Shown: one piece after another, positions 45,025-53,914 of the stretch | Numbering within the stretch: position 1 is the stretch's first letter | Layout: every line of letters begins with the position of its first letter | Translations under genes and position numbers: made by a program | The notes under the pieces: model-generated | What the model was told of the DNA's origin: nothing | The model's input: only the letters and a program-made list of their open reading frames with translations | Database searches by the model: none | From: CAMDHY01 sp046156265 | Lineage (GTDB): Bacteria; Pseudomonadota; Alphaproteobacteria; Rhizobiales; Segnochrobactraceae | Reading direction: 5' to 3' | Assembly (NCBI RefSeq): GCF_046156265.1 | Contig: NZ_JAWDIR010000001.1 | Span: 124,001 to 188,000 of the forward strand | Length of the DNA: 64,000 nucleotides

Positions 45025-45684
45025 ATGACGAACGGCAAGGGCGCGGCACTGCCGCGCCCAACCTTTACGACAAGCGCGGCTCTGCCACGCCCAGACGCGG
45101 CATCCGGCACGGCTCCGCCGCGACCGCTGTTTGCTGAGGACTGGGCGCGGCCGGCCCGCCGAACCGTCGTTCTCGGCCTCGCCGGCGTCGCACTCGCCGG
45201 CTGCGCCGGGCGTCTCCTCGACGCCCGGCCACTGCCAGCGGACGGCGCCCTCGGCGTCCTGCTCACCTCCCGCTATCGCGCCGAGAATGGCCTCGGCCCC
45301 GTCACCCTCGACGCCCGCCTGTCGCGCGCCGCCGCCGCCCAGGCGCTGCAGATGGCTCGCCACGACGACCTTTCCCATTCCATCGGCTGGGGCAACGCGC
45401 TGCCCGCCCGCCTTGCCGCCGTCGACTACGACTGGGAGGTGACGGCGGAGAACATCGGCATGGGCTACCGCACGCTTCAAGCCGCCTTCGACGGCTGGGT
45501 CGGCTCCGCCGGCCACCGCGCCAACCTGCTGAAGCCCGGCGTCACCCAGGTCGGCTTCGGCGCCGCCGAGGCGCCCGCCTCGCGCTCCCGCTTCTACTGG
45601 GCGATGATCCTCGCCGCCCCGCGCATCCGGCGCGACGGGCCGGTCACGCAGACGCCGGACGTCGACCACGGAATGCCCGGATGA
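45025..45684 (+). CDS. CAP-domain (SCP-like) lipoprotein
   Basis: A 219-residue exported protein. The N-terminal 40 residues are Pro/Ala-rich (two similar ALPRP segments) before a twin-arginine hydrophobic segment and lipobox (RRTVVLGLAGVALAGCAG). The CAP domain follows (about residues 75-200): LLTSRYRAENGLGPVTLDAR, ARHDDLSHSIGWG, VTAENIGMGYRT and GHRANLLKPGVTQVG. Bacterial CAP proteins are envelope proteins of poorly known role. It lies 29 bases after bmp, inside a nucleoside-uptake locus; a functional link is not evident. Confidence 0.82.
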   Translation: MTNGKGAALPRPTFTTSAALPRPDAASGTAPPRPLFAEDWARPARRTVVLGLAGVALAGCAGRLLDARPLPADGALGVLLTSRYRAENGLGPVTLDARLSRAAAAQALQMARHDDLSHSIGWGNALPARLAAVDYDWEVTAENIGMGYRTLQAAFDGWVGSAGHRANLLKPGVTQVGFGAAEAPASRSRFYWAMILAAPRIRRDGPVTQTPDVDHGMPG

Positions 45685-45746
45685 CCGCCCCCGCCACACG
45701 GCCGCTGCCCGCGTCGCGCCCTCACGCTGGCGCACCATTCGCGGCG

Positions 45747-45872
45747 CTCCCCCTCCCTGCCCTCCCCCGCGAGGGGGGAGGGTTCGCACCGAGGCTTGGA
45801 CGAACGGTGTGCCGCAAGCACAACGCAAACCCTCCCCCCTCGCGGGGGAGGTGGCCGGCGCAGCCGGTCGGA
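45747..45872. repeat. Inverted pair of palindromic repeats before the nucleoside ABC ATPase gene
   Basis: Right-arm copy 45747-45787 (C-run, CCCTGCC, C-run/GCGA/G-run, GGGTTCGC) and left-arm copy 45829-45872 (ACC-C-run/TCGC/G-run, GTGGCCGGCGCAGCCGGTCG), 41 bases apart. The order of arms is the reverse of the cobN pairs. Non-coding here. Confidence 0.75.
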
Positions 45873-45925
45873 GCCTTTGGAACGGCCCGAAGCCTCCGCC
45901 GCCCCGCTGATCACCGGGGTCGCCG

Positions 45926-47443
45926 ATGACCGCCCCCGCCATCGAGCTCGTCGGCATCGACAAGCGCTTCGGCGCCGTCCACGCCAACCGCGACATCCAT
46001 CTCGTCGTCGAGAAGGGCACCATCCACGGCATCGTCGGCGAGAATGGCGCCGGCAAGTCGACGCTGATGTCGATCCTCTACGGCTTCTACCAGGCCGATG
46101 CCGGCAAGATCCTGATCGACGGCACCGAGGTGTCGATCCCGGACTCGAAGGCGGCGCTCGGCCACGGCATCGGCATGGTCCACCAGCACTTCATGCTGGT
46201 CGAGACCTTCACGGTGCTCGAAAACGTCGTGCTCGGCGCTGAAGGCGGCGCCCTCATCGGCCCGGCCCTCAATCGCGCCCGCGCCGAGCTCGCCCGCCTC
46301 TCCGACGCCTACGGCCTGAAGGTCCATCCGGACGCGGTGGTCTCGTCACTGTCCGTCGGCGAGCTGCAGCGCGTCGAGATCCTGAAGGCGCTCTACCGCG
46401 GCGCCGAGATCCTGATCCTCGACGAACCGACCGGCGTCTTGACGCCGCCCGAGGCCGACGAGCTGTTCGGCATCCTCCGGGTGCTGCGCGGCCAGGGCAA
46501 GACGGTACTGCTGATCACCCACAAGCTCAGGGAGATCAAGGCGGTCACCGATGCCGTCTCGGTGATGCGCCAGGGCGCCATGGTGGCGACGCGCACGACG
46601 GCTGACGTTTCGGTCGAGGAGCTCGCCTCGCTGATGGTCGGTCGCAGCGTGCTCTTGCGCGTCGACAAGGGCCCGGCGAAGCCCGGCCGCACGGTGCTGG
46701 CCGTCGAGGGCCTCACGGTCATCGACCGCCGCGGCGTGCTGCGCGTCAAGGACGTGTCGTTCGAGGTCCGCGCCGGCGAGATCGTCGGCATCGCCGGCGT
46801 CTCCGGCAACGGCCAGTCGGAGCTGATCGAGGCGATCGCGGGCCTGCGCCGCCCGACCCTCGGCCGCGTCCTCATCGATGGCGCGCCCGCCGCCGGCACG
46901 CCCGAGAAGGTCCGCCGCCAGGGCCTCGCCCACGTGCCCGAGGACCGCCACCGCATGGGCCTCGTCATCCCCTTCGAGGCGTCCGAGAATTCCATCCTCG
47001 GCTACCACGACGACCCCGCGCTCGGCCCCGGCCCGATGCTGTCGCCCGACCGCGTGCGCGCCCACGCGAAGGAGGCCTTCGCCGCCTACGACGTTCGCCC
47101 GCCCGACGTGCGGCTGAAGACCGCGAACTTCTCCGGCGGCAACCAGCAGAAGATCGTGCTCGCCCGCGAGATCGAGCGCGACCCGGTGGTGCTCGTCGTC
47201 GGCCAGCCGACGCGCGGCGTCGACATCGGCGCGATCGAGTTCATCCACCGCCGCCTCGTGGCGCTGCGCGACGCCGGCAAGGGCATCTTGCTCGTCTCCG
47301 TCGAGCTCGACGAGATCCGCGCGCTGTCGGACCGCATCATCGTGATGTTCGACGGCAAGCTGATGGGCGAATGCACCACCGACGCCCCCGAGGGCGAGCT
47401 CGGCCTGCTGATGGCCGGGTGTATGCCGGAGGCGGCGCAGTGA
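45926..47443 (+). CDS. Nucleoside ABC transporter ATP-binding protein (two ATPase domains)
   Basis: A 505-residue ATPase with two domains. The first (residues about 5-240) has Walker A GENGAGKSTL, signature SVGELQRVEI and Walker B LILDEPTGVL. The second (about 255-495) has a degenerate Walker A GVSGNGQSEL, signature FSGGNQQKIVLAR, and VVGQPTRGVDIGAI. This is the RbsA/NupA type that works with BMP binding proteins and two permeases. An antisense toxin-antitoxin pair separates it from the permease genes. ATG 45926 overlaps no other gene. Confidence 0.93.
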   Translation: MTAPAIELVGIDKRFGAVHANRDIHLVVEKGTIHGIVGENGAGKSTLMSILYGFYQADAGKILIDGTEVSIPDSKAALGHGIGMVHQHFMLVETFTVLENVVLGAEGGALIGPALNRARAELARLSDAYGLKVHPDAVVSSLSVGELQRVEILKALYRGAEILILDEPTGVLTPPEADELFGILRVLRGQGKTVLLITHKLREIKAVTDAVSVMRQGAMVATRTTADVSVEELASLMVGRSVLLRVDKGPAKPGRTVLAVEGLTVIDRRGVLRVKDVSFEVRAGEIVGIAGVSGNGQSELIEAIAGLRRPTLGRVLIDGAPAAGTPEKVRRQGLAHVPEDRHRMGLVIPFEASENSILGYHDDPALGPGPMLSPDRVRAHAKEAFAAYDVRPPDVRLKTANFSGGNQQKIVLAREIERDPVVLVVGQPTRGVDIGAIEFIHRRLVALRDAGKGILLVSVELDEIRALSDRIIVMFDGKLMGECTTDAPEGELGLLMAGCMPEAAQ

Positions 47444-47487
47444 GGGGGGCGGTCTCTCCCTGTGGCGCAGCGGTTACGATGCGCCGG

Positions 47488-47880
47488 CTACTGCCCAGCC
47501 AGCAGGTCCGTTGGAACCTTCAGCGCGGCTGCCAGGCGCTCGCGAACGGCGTCGGTAACCTCACCTCCCGCTTCCAAGAGGTCGATGTCGGCAGGAGCGA
47601 GCCCCGCCAGCAACGCCAATGTCTCGACGGACATACGGCGAAACTCGCGCAGCACTTGGACCGGGGCTTCGCCGCTCTCCAGCGCCTCCCACACCGCCTC
47701 GGGCAGCGCCACGTCCTCTCCCGCCGCCAGCCGAGCGTCAGACTGGTCGAGGATGCGTGCCGTCACCGAATCCTCGGCGACCTCCTCCCCCGCGCGAGCT
47801 GCGAGAGCGTCATAGTCCCGACGCGCCAGCACGACGAGTTCCTCGCCGGCATCGGTCTTGATGATCTGCACCTGTCCCAT
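47488..47880 (-). CDS. Antitoxin with HTH-like C-terminus (HigA/RelB-like)
   Basis: A 130-residue protein following a RelE-like toxin gene. It starts MGQVQIIKTDAGEELVVLAR, and the middle is acidic (AGEEVAEDSVTARILDQSD). The C-terminal part (RMSVETLALLAGLAPADIDL through EAGGEVTDAVRERLAAAL) resembles a Cro/XRE-type HTH. Toxin-first order matches HigBA-type pairs. It is antisense to the flanking transporter genes. An alternative GTG at 47892 is less likely. Confidence 0.8.
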   Translation of the reverse strand: MGQVQIIKTDAGEELVVLARRDYDALAARAGEEVAEDSVTARILDQSDARLAAGEDVALPEAVWEALESGEAPVQVLREFRRMSVETLALLAGLAPADIDLLEAGGEVTDAVRERLAAALKVPTDLLAGQ

Positions 47881-47892
47881 GAGACGCCTCAC

Positions 47893-48135
47893 CTAGCGGT
47901 ACACGTCACGCCGGTCACCAACCGCACGGACCTCGATGACCTCCGCAGTCTCGACGAAGATGACACGAAAATCGCCGACACGCAGGCGGGCGCCTTCGCG
48001 ACTGACGAGCCGCTTGACGTCGCCGATACCGGTCGATGCGTACCGGCGCAGCCGCTCTTCCACCTGCGCCCTCGCGTCCGCAGGAAGTTTCTTCAACGCT
48101 CTTCGTGCGCTGATCGTGTAGGCGATCGTCTTCAC
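47893..48135 (-). CDS. RelE/HigB-type toxin
   Basis: An 80-residue protein with GTG start at 48135 (residues VKTIAYTISARRALKKLPAD). The RelE/ParE fold is indicated by IGDVKRLVSREGARLRVGDF and RVIFVETAEVIEVRAVGDRR. Such toxins cleave mRNA on the ribosome. The longer frame to 48204 adds an unlikely N-terminus. It lies 12 bases upstream of its antitoxin gene and on the opposite strand to the nucleoside transporter genes. Confidence 0.85.
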   Translation of the reverse strand: MKTIAYTISARRALKKLPADARAQVEERLRRYASTGIGDVKRLVSREGARLRVGDFRVIFVETAEVIEVRAVGDRRDVYR

Positions 48136-48206
48136 GTTCAAAGTGTGCCGCAAGACGGTGCGGCTTGCCAGCGGCACGTTTCCATCGCTGTTCGCGTGGT
48201 GCACCC

Positions 48207-49304
48207 ATGAGCCGCGGCGCCCTTCCCGGCTGGGTCGACTACGGCCTCGTGCCGCTCCTCAACGTCGTCGCGGCGTTCCTTATCTCCGGCGTCGTCGTCC
48301 TCTTCATCGGCGAGAACCCGCTCGAGGCGGCGCGCGTGCTCGCCTACGGCGCCTTCGGTTTCGGCGAGGGCTTCGGCTTCACGCTGTTCTACGCGACGAA
48401 CTTCGTCTTCACCGGGCTGGCGGTGGCCGTCGCGTTCCACGCCGGCCTGTTCAACATCGGCGCCGAGGGGCAGGCGGCGCTCGGCGGCCTCGGCTGCGCC
48501 TTCGCCTGTCTCGCCCTCGACCGCTATGTGCCGTGGTGGGTGACGTTCCCCGTCGCCATCGTCGCCGCGGCCGCCTTCGGCGCGCTCTGGGCGCTGATCC
48601 CCGCCTGGCTGCAGGCGGCGCGCGGCAGCCACATCGTCATCACGACGATCATGTTCAACTTCATCGCCTCCGCCCTGATGAGCTGGCTGCTCGTCGACGT
48701 CATCAAGCAGCAGGGCTCGATGCAGCCGGAGACGCGCACCTTCGAGGCCGGTGGCCAGCTGCCGCAGTTCCGCGAGCTCATCCCCGATCTCGGCCAGGCG
48801 CCGCTCAACATCGCCGCCGTCGTCGCGGTGGCCGCCCTCGTCGGCGTCTGGGTGCTGATCTGGCGCACCCGCCTCGGCTACGCCATGCGCGCCTTCGGCC
48901 TCAACCCGACGGCCGCCGGCTATGCCGGCGTCTCCGCCGTCGGCATCACCGTTGTCGCCATGCTGATCTCCGGGGCGCTCGCCGGCCTGATGAGCCTCAA
49001 CGAGGTGATGGGCGCCCAGGGCCGCCTGCTGCTCGACTTCACCGCCGGCGCCGGCTTCGTCGGCATCGCGGTCGCCCTGATGGGCCGCGCCCACCCGGTC
49101 GGCATCCTGTTCGCCGCGATCCTGTTCGGCGCCCTCTACCAGGGCGGCGCCGAGCTCGCCTTCGAGATGCCGGCGATCACCCGCGACATGATCGTCGTCA
49201 TCCAGGGCCTCGTCATCCTGTTCGCCGGCGCGCTCGAGCACATGTTCCGTCCCGCCCTCATCGCCCTCTTCGCCCCGCGGGCGCCGCAGCCGAGGGCCGC
49301 GTGA
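48207..49304 (+). CDS. Nucleoside ABC transporter permease 1
   Basis: A 365-residue inner-membrane protein with about nine transmembrane segments of the BPD_transp_2 fold. FHAGLFNIGAEGQAALGGLG is the family signature (NIGAEGQ), followed by ARGSHIVITTIMFNFIA and MRAFGLNPTAAGYAGVS. The ATG at 48207 was chosen over 48165 because the first M is in an unrelated N-terminal stretch. It overlaps the second permease gene by one base (TGATG). Confidence 0.92.
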   Translation: MSRGALPGWVDYGLVPLLNVVAAFLISGVVVLFIGENPLEAARVLAYGAFGFGEGFGFTLFYATNFVFTGLAVAVAFHAGLFNIGAEGQAALGGLGCAFACLALDRYVPWWVTFPVAIVAAAAFGALWALIPAWLQAARGSHIVITTIMFNFIASALMSWLLVDVIKQQGSMQPETRTFEAGGQLPQFRELIPDLGQAPLNIAAVVAVAALVGVWVLIWRTRLGYAMRAFGLNPTAAGYAGVSAVGITVVAMLISGALAGLMSLNEVMGAQGRLLLDFTAGAGFVGIAVALMGRAHPVGILFAAILFGALYQGGAELAFEMPAITRDMIVVIQGLVILFAGALEHMFRPALIALFAPRAPQPRAA

Positions 49305-50278
49305 TGGACGTGTTCGTGCTCGTCCTGCAGGTGCTCGACGCCACTGTGCGCATCGCCACACCGCTGCTGCTCGCGGCGCTGGCCGGCCTCTACTCGGAGC
49401 GGGCCGGGGTGTTCGACATCGGCCTCGAGGGCAAGATGCTGGTCGGCGCCTTCGCCGCCGCCGTCGCCGCCTCGGTGACCGGCTCGGCCTGGATCGGGCT
49501 CCTCGCCGGCATCGGCGCCGCCTGCGCGCTGGCGCTGGTGCACGGCTTCGCCAGCATCACCGCGCGCGGCAACCAGATCGTCTCGGGCGTGGCGCTCAAC
49601 TTCGTCGCCCTCGGCCTGACGGCGCTGCTCGGCCACAGCTGGTACGGCCAGGGCGGCAAGACCCCGCAGCTCCCCGCGGAGGCCCGCTTCGGCTCGATCG
49701 ACCTGCCCTTCGCCGAGACACTCTCGGCCGTGCCCGTCCTCGGGCCGATCTATGCCGACGTGATCTCCGGCCACAACATCCTCGTCTATGCCGCCTTCCT
49801 CGCCGTCCCCTTCACCGCCTGGGTGCTGTTTCGCACGCGCTTCGGCCTGCGCCTGCGCGCCGTCGGCGAGAGCCCGGCGGCGGTCGACACCGCCGGCATC
49901 TCGGTCGCCTTCCTGCGCTACCGGGCGGTGCTGATCTGCGGCGTGCTGTGCGGCGTCGCCGGCGCCTACCTCTCGATCGCCCAGCTCGCCGGCTTCAGCC
50001 GCGACATGACCGCCGGCCGCGGCTTCATCGCGCTCGCAGCCCTCATCTTCGCCAAGTGGATGCCGGTCAACGTGATGTGGACTTGCCTGCTGTTCGGCTT
50101 CCTCGACGCCGCCGCGATCCGGCTCGAAGGCACGCCGATCCCGCTGATCGGCTCCATTCCGGTGCAGGTCTTCCAGGCGCTGCCCTACGTGCTGACGGTG
50201 GTGCTGCTCGCCGGCTTCATCGGCCGCGCCGTCCCGCCCAAGGCGGGCGGCGTGCCCTATGTGAAGGAACGCGGATGA
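49304..50278 (+). CDS. Nucleoside ABC transporter permease 2
   Basis: A 324-residue inner-membrane protein, about nine transmembrane segments. AGVFDIGLEGKMLVGAFAAA is the matching BPD_transp_2 signature, with ITARGNQIVSGVALNFVALG and LRAVGESPAAVDTAGISVAF. The ATG overlaps the stop of permease 1. The two permeases form the channel for the ATPase encoded at 45926. A small tandem repeat and a palindromic repeat follow before cdd. Confidence 0.92.
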   Translation: MDVFVLVLQVLDATVRIATPLLLAALAGLYSERAGVFDIGLEGKMLVGAFAAAVAASVTGSAWIGLLAGIGAACALALVHGFASITARGNQIVSGVALNFVALGLTALLGHSWYGQGGKTPQLPAEARFGSIDLPFAETLSAVPVLGPIYADVISGHNILVYAAFLAVPFTAWVLFRTRFGLRLRAVGESPAAVDTAGISVAFLRYRAVLICGVLCGVAGAYLSIAQLAGFSRDMTAGRGFIALAALIFAKWMPVNVMWTCLLFGFLDAAAIRLEGTPIPLIGSIPVQVFQALPYVLTVVLLAGFIGRAVPPKAGGVPYVKERG

Positions 50279-50327
50279 GAGTCGCGACGATCGAGGCGGG
50301 GGATGTCGCGCTGGGCACCCCGGCAGT

Positions 50328-50413
50328 CGGCAGTCGGCAGTCCGCAGTCGGGGGCCTCACACTGGAAGCTCGAGAGAAGGTTAAACCCTCCCCCTTCGCG
50401 GGGGAGGGTTCGC
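50328..50413. repeat. Short tandem 7-mer and single palindromic repeat before cdd
   Basis: From about 50328 the sequence has four CGGCAGT-like units in tandem (GGCAGTC/GGCAGTC/...). A single palindromic copy lies at 50385-50413 (ACC-C-run/TTCGC/G-run, GGGTTCGC). Together with the leading ATGAGAGTCGCGACGATCG, which is in frame after the permease stop, this stretch may be the remnant of a small gene. Confidence 0.5.
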
Positions 50414-50434
50414 GCTGCGGGCGGAGCACCCCCG

Positions 50435-50842
50435 ATGATCCCCGACGCCACCCTCGCCGCCCTGTTCGCGGCCGCGGTCGCCGCCCGCGAGAACGCCCAT
50501 GCGCCCTATTCGCGCTTCCATGTCGGCGCCGCAGTGCTGTCGGAGAGCGGCGCGATCCATGCCGGCTGCAATGTCGAGGTCGCGAGCTTCCCCGAGGGCT
50601 GGTGCGCCGAGACGACGGCGATCGGCAAGCTCGTCTCGGCCGGCGAGAAATCAATCCGCGCCGTCGTCGTCGTCGCCGAGGGCGACCGGCTGACGACACC
50701 GTGCGGCGGCTGCCGGCAGCGTCTCGCCGAGTTCGCAGCCCCCGACACCCCCGTCCACGTCGGCGGCCCCGACGGCATCCGCCGCGTCTTCACCGTCGGC
50801 GAGTTGCTGCCGGCCAGCTTCGAACTGGAAGAGCAGCCGTGA
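50435..50842 (+). CDS. cdd: Cytidine deaminase
   Basis: A 135-residue homotetrameric-type cytidine deaminase. Zinc motifs: GCNVEVASFPEGWCAETTAI (catalytic Glu in CAE) and TTPCGGCRQRLAEF. YSRFHVGAAVLSESG is the N-terminal signature. It deaminates cytidine and deoxycytidine after uptake. The ATG at 50435 gives the family start. It overlaps the following phosphorylase gene by GTGA. Confidence 0.95.
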   Translation: MIPDATLAALFAAAVAARENAHAPYSRFHVGAAVLSESGAIHAGCNVEVASFPEGWCAETTAIGKLVSAGEKSIRAVVVVAEGDRLTTPCGGCRQRLAEFAAPDTPVHVGGPDGIRRVFTVGELLPASFELEEQP

Positions 50843-51669
50843 ACACCCCCGTCGACGACACCGCCGCCCGCGCCGCCGACATCGTCCGCGCCCGCCGCCC
50901 GGACCAGTACCGCGCCGCGATCGTGCTCGGCTCCGGCCTCGGCGGCTTCTCTGAGTCCGTCGAGGACGCCGTCCGCATCCCCTATGGCGAGCTTCCGGGC
51001 TTTCCCGCCGCCGGGGTCTCCGGCCACGCCGGGGCGCTGGTCTGCGGCCGCGTCGGTGGCCTGCCCGTCCTGGTGCTCGCCGGCCGCGCCCACTTCTACG
51101 AGCACGGCGACGCCGCCGTGATGCGGCCGGCGCTGGAGGCCGTCGCGGCGCTTGGCGTCGACACGCTGATCCTCACCAACGCCGCCGGATCCGTGCGCCA
51201 GAAGATGCCGCCGGGCTCGCTGATGGCGATCGCCGACCACATCAACGTCAGCGGCCTGAACCCCTTGATCGGCGAGCCCTCCGACCGCCGCTTCGTCAAC
51301 ATGGTCGACGCCTACGACCCGGCGCTCCGCGCCCGCCTCGCCGCGTGTGCCGCCCGCCTCGGCGTCCACCTCCATTTGGGCGTCTACGCCTGGTTCTCCG
51401 GGCCGAGCTTCGAGACGCCGGCCGAAATCCGCATGGCGCAGGCGCTCGGGGCAGACACCGTCGGGATGTCGACGGTGCCGGAAGTCATCCTCGCCCGCTT
51501 CCTCGGGTTGCGGGTGGCGGCGATTTCGACCATCACCAACCTCGGTGCCGGCATGGCGCCGCACGGCCCGAGCCACGGCGAGACCAAGGAGGTCGCCGGC
51601 GCGGCGGCGGGCCAGCTGTCGGCGCTGCTTGCCGGCTTCCTCGCCGACCTCGCCGGAGACGTCCCGTGA
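50839..51669 (+). CDS. Purine nucleoside phosphorylase (trimeric, PunA-type)
   Basis: A 276-residue phosphorylase. Motifs: VLGSGLGGFSESVEDA (phosphate site), VLAGRAHFYEHGD, LILTNAAGSVRQKMPPGSL and MSTVPEVILARFLGLRV. It splits purine nucleosides into base and pentose-1-phosphate. The GTG at 50839 overlaps cdd by GTGA, and the stop overlaps deoC by GTGA, so the salvage enzymes are translationally coupled. Specificity within purines is not certain. Confidence 0.92.
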   Translation: MNTPVDDTAARAADIVRARRPDQYRAAIVLGSGLGGFSESVEDAVRIPYGELPGFPAAGVSGHAGALVCGRVGGLPVLVLAGRAHFYEHGDAAVMRPALEAVAALGVDTLILTNAAGSVRQKMPPGSLMAIADHINVSGLNPLIGEPSDRRFVNMVDAYDPALRARLAACAARLGVHLHLGVYAWFSGPSFETPAEIRMAQALGADTVGMSTVPEVILARFLGLRVAAISTITNLGAGMAPHGPSHGETKEVAGAAAGQLSALLAGFLADLAGDVP

Positions 51670-52469
51670 CCACTGCCGCCACAGACCTTTCCGCCAAGAC
51701 CCTCTGCGCCGCCGATCTTGACGATGCCCGCCGGGCGCTCGCCTGCCTCGACCTGACGGACCTGTCGGACGACGCCAGCGAGGCCGGCGCCGAGCGCCTC
51801 TGCGCCCGTGCCGTGACGCCCTTCGGCCCCGTCGCCGCCGTCTGCCTGTGGCCGCGCTTCGTGACGGTTGCGAAGCGCGCGCTCACTGGCACGCCGGTCA
51901 AGGTCGCGACCGTCGTGAACTTCCCGGCCGGCGGCGAGAAGACGCTGGAGGTCGTCGAAGAGGCGAAGCGGGCCGCCGCCGACGGCGCCGACGAGGTCGA
52001 TCTCGTCATCCCCTGGCGCGCCGTCTCGGACGCCCGCCCCGGCTTCGCCGAGACGCAGGTCCACCGCGTCCGCGCCGCCCTGCCGGCCCACGTCCGCCTG
52101 AAGGCGATCCTGGAGACCGGCGAACTCGTCGACCCCGCCCTCATCCGCATAGCCGCGGACGCCGCAATCGCTGGCGGCGCCGATTTCCTCAAGACTTCCA
52201 CCGGCAAGACCAAGGTCAGCGCCACGCCGGAGGCGGTCGCGGTGCTCATCGACGCCATCCGTGCCGCCCCCCGCCCGGTGGCGCTGAAGGTCTCCGGCGG
52301 CGTGCGTACGCTTGCGGATGCCAAGGCCTACCTCGCGCAGGTCGATGCCGGCCTCGGCGCCGGCTGGGCGACGCCGGCGACCTTCCGCTTCGGCGCCAGC
52401 GGCCTCCTCGACGCGCTGACGGCGGCGCTCGCCGGCTCTGCCACGCCGAAGCCCGCCGCTGGCTATTGA
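51666..52469 (+). CDS. deoC: Deoxyribose-phosphate aldolase
   Basis: A 267-residue class I aldolase. The Schiff-base Lys is in GGADFLKTSTGKTKVSATPE; the other family stretches are VATVVNFPAGGEKTLEVVEE and VALKVSGGVRT. It cleaves deoxyribose-5-phosphate to acetaldehyde and glyceraldehyde-3-phosphate. The GTG at 51666 overlaps the upstream phosphorylase stop (GTGA). deoA follows after 10 bases. Confidence 0.94.
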   Translation: MTTAATDLSAKTLCAADLDDARRALACLDLTDLSDDASEAGAERLCARAVTPFGPVAAVCLWPRFVTVAKRALTGTPVKVATVVNFPAGGEKTLEVVEEAKRAAADGADEVDLVIPWRAVSDARPGFAETQVHRVRAALPAHVRLKAILETGELVDPALIRIAADAAIAGGADFLKTSTGKTKVSATPEAVAVLIDAIRAAPRPVALKVSGGVRTLADAKAYLAQVDAGLGAGWATPATFRFGASGLLDALTAALAGSATPKPAAGY

Positions 52470-52479
52470 GGAACCGTCG

Positions 52480-53796
52480 ATGTCGCAGTTCCTCCCCCAG
52501 GAGACCATCCGCCGCAAGCGCGACGGCGCCTCGATCGAGCAGAGCGAGATCTCCGCCTTCGTGCGCGGCATCTCGGACGGGTCGGTCACCGAGGGCCAGA
52601 TCGCCGCCTTCGCCATGGCGATCTATTTCCGCAAGTTCGGCCTCGACGAGCGCATCGCCATGACGCTCGCCATGCGCGATTCCGGCACCGTGCTCGACTG
52701 GTCGGCGCTGCCCGGCCCGGCGCTCGACAAGCACTCCACCGGCGGCATCGGCGACACCGTCTCGCTGCTGCTGGCGCCGGCGGTCGCCGCCTGCGGCGGC
52801 TACGTGCCGATGATCTCCGGTCGCGGCCTCGGCCACACCGGCGGAACCCTCGACAAGCTCGACGCCATCCCCGGCTACCGCTCGACGCCGCAGCTCGACG
52901 AGATCCGCCGCGTCGTCCGCTCCGTCGGCTGCGCCATCATCGGCCAGACCGACGACCTCGCCCCCGCCGACCGCCGCCTCTACGCGATCCGCGACGTCAC
53001 CGCGACGGTGGAGACGCTCGACCTCATCACGCCCTCGATCCTGTCGAAGAAGCTCGCCGCCGGGCTCACCGGTCTCGTCCTCGACGTCAAGGTCGGCTCC
53101 GGCGCCTTCCTGCCCTCGCTCGACGCCGCCCGCGAGCTCGCCGAGAGCCTCGTCGCCGTCGCCCGCGGCGCCGGCCTGCCGACGGTAGCGTTGATCACCG
53201 ACATGGACGCGCCGCTCGCCTCGGTCGCCGGCAATGCGCTGGAGACCCGGCTCGCCATCGACGTGCTCGCCGGCCGCGCCGCCGAGCCACGCCTCGTCGA
53301 CGTCACGGTGGAGCTCGGCGCCGAGATGCTGGTTTTGGGCGAACTCGCCCCGGACGTCGCCACGGGGCGCGAGCGCATCGCCGCAGCCCTCGTCGGCGGC
53401 CGCGCCGCCGAAACCTTCCAGCAGATGGTCTCCGCCCTCGGCGGGCCGGACGATCTCGTCGAGCATCCGGGCAAGCACCTCGCCCACGCGCCGATCGTCC
53501 GCCCGGTGTCGCCGACCGCGTCCGGCACCGTCGCCCGCGTCGACACCCGCTCTCTCGGCCTCGCGGTCATCGGCCTTGGCGGCGGCCGCCGCCGGCCCGA
53601 CGACGTCATCGACCCCGCCGTCGGCCTGACACACCTCGCCGGTCCCGGCGATGAGGTCGGCCCGGACTGCCCGCTCGCCGTCGTCCACGCCCGCACCGAG
53701 GCCGGCGCCGACGCAGCTACCGCCGCCGTACTGGCCGCCTACCACCTTGGCGATACGCAGCGGCCGCATCCGCTGATCGTCGAGCGAATCAGCTGA
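52480..53796 (+). CDS. deoA: Thymidine phosphorylase
   Basis: A 438-residue pyrimidine-nucleoside phosphorylase. Signature SGRGLGHTGGTLDKLDAIPG; DKHSTGGIGDTVSLLLAP binds phosphate. It converts thymidine and deoxyuridine to base and deoxyribose-1-phosphate, which deoB and deoC then process. Last gene of the plus-strand nucleoside operon. It ends about 120 bases from the convergent cobG stop. Confidence 0.95.
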   Translation: MSQFLPQETIRRKRDGASIEQSEISAFVRGISDGSVTEGQIAAFAMAIYFRKFGLDERIAMTLAMRDSGTVLDWSALPGPALDKHSTGGIGDTVSLLLAPAVAACGGYVPMISGRGLGHTGGTLDKLDAIPGYRSTPQLDEIRRVVRSVGCAIIGQTDDLAPADRRLYAIRDVTATVETLDLITPSILSKKLAAGLTGLVLDVKVGSGAFLPSLDAARELAESLVAVARGAGLPTVALITDMDAPLASVAGNALETRLAIDVLAGRAAEPRLVDVTVELGAEMLVLGELAPDVATGRERIAAALVGGRAAETFQQMVSALGGPDDLVEHPGKHLAHAPIVRPVSPTASGTVARVDTRSLGLAVIGLGGGRRRPDDVIDPAVGLTHLAGPGDEVGPDCPLAVVHARTEAGADAATAAVLAAYHLGDTQRPHPLIVERIS

Positions 53797-53914
53797 TCGG
53801 CGGAAGCAGCTGCGGGATAGTGAGTCGGGTTATCCGGCAGGGCGATCCAGCTGAGGTCTTTCACCTTGTCAGCCGCAGGAATGGCGGCTCCTCCCGTGTC
53901 AGCGAGGGATTGGC

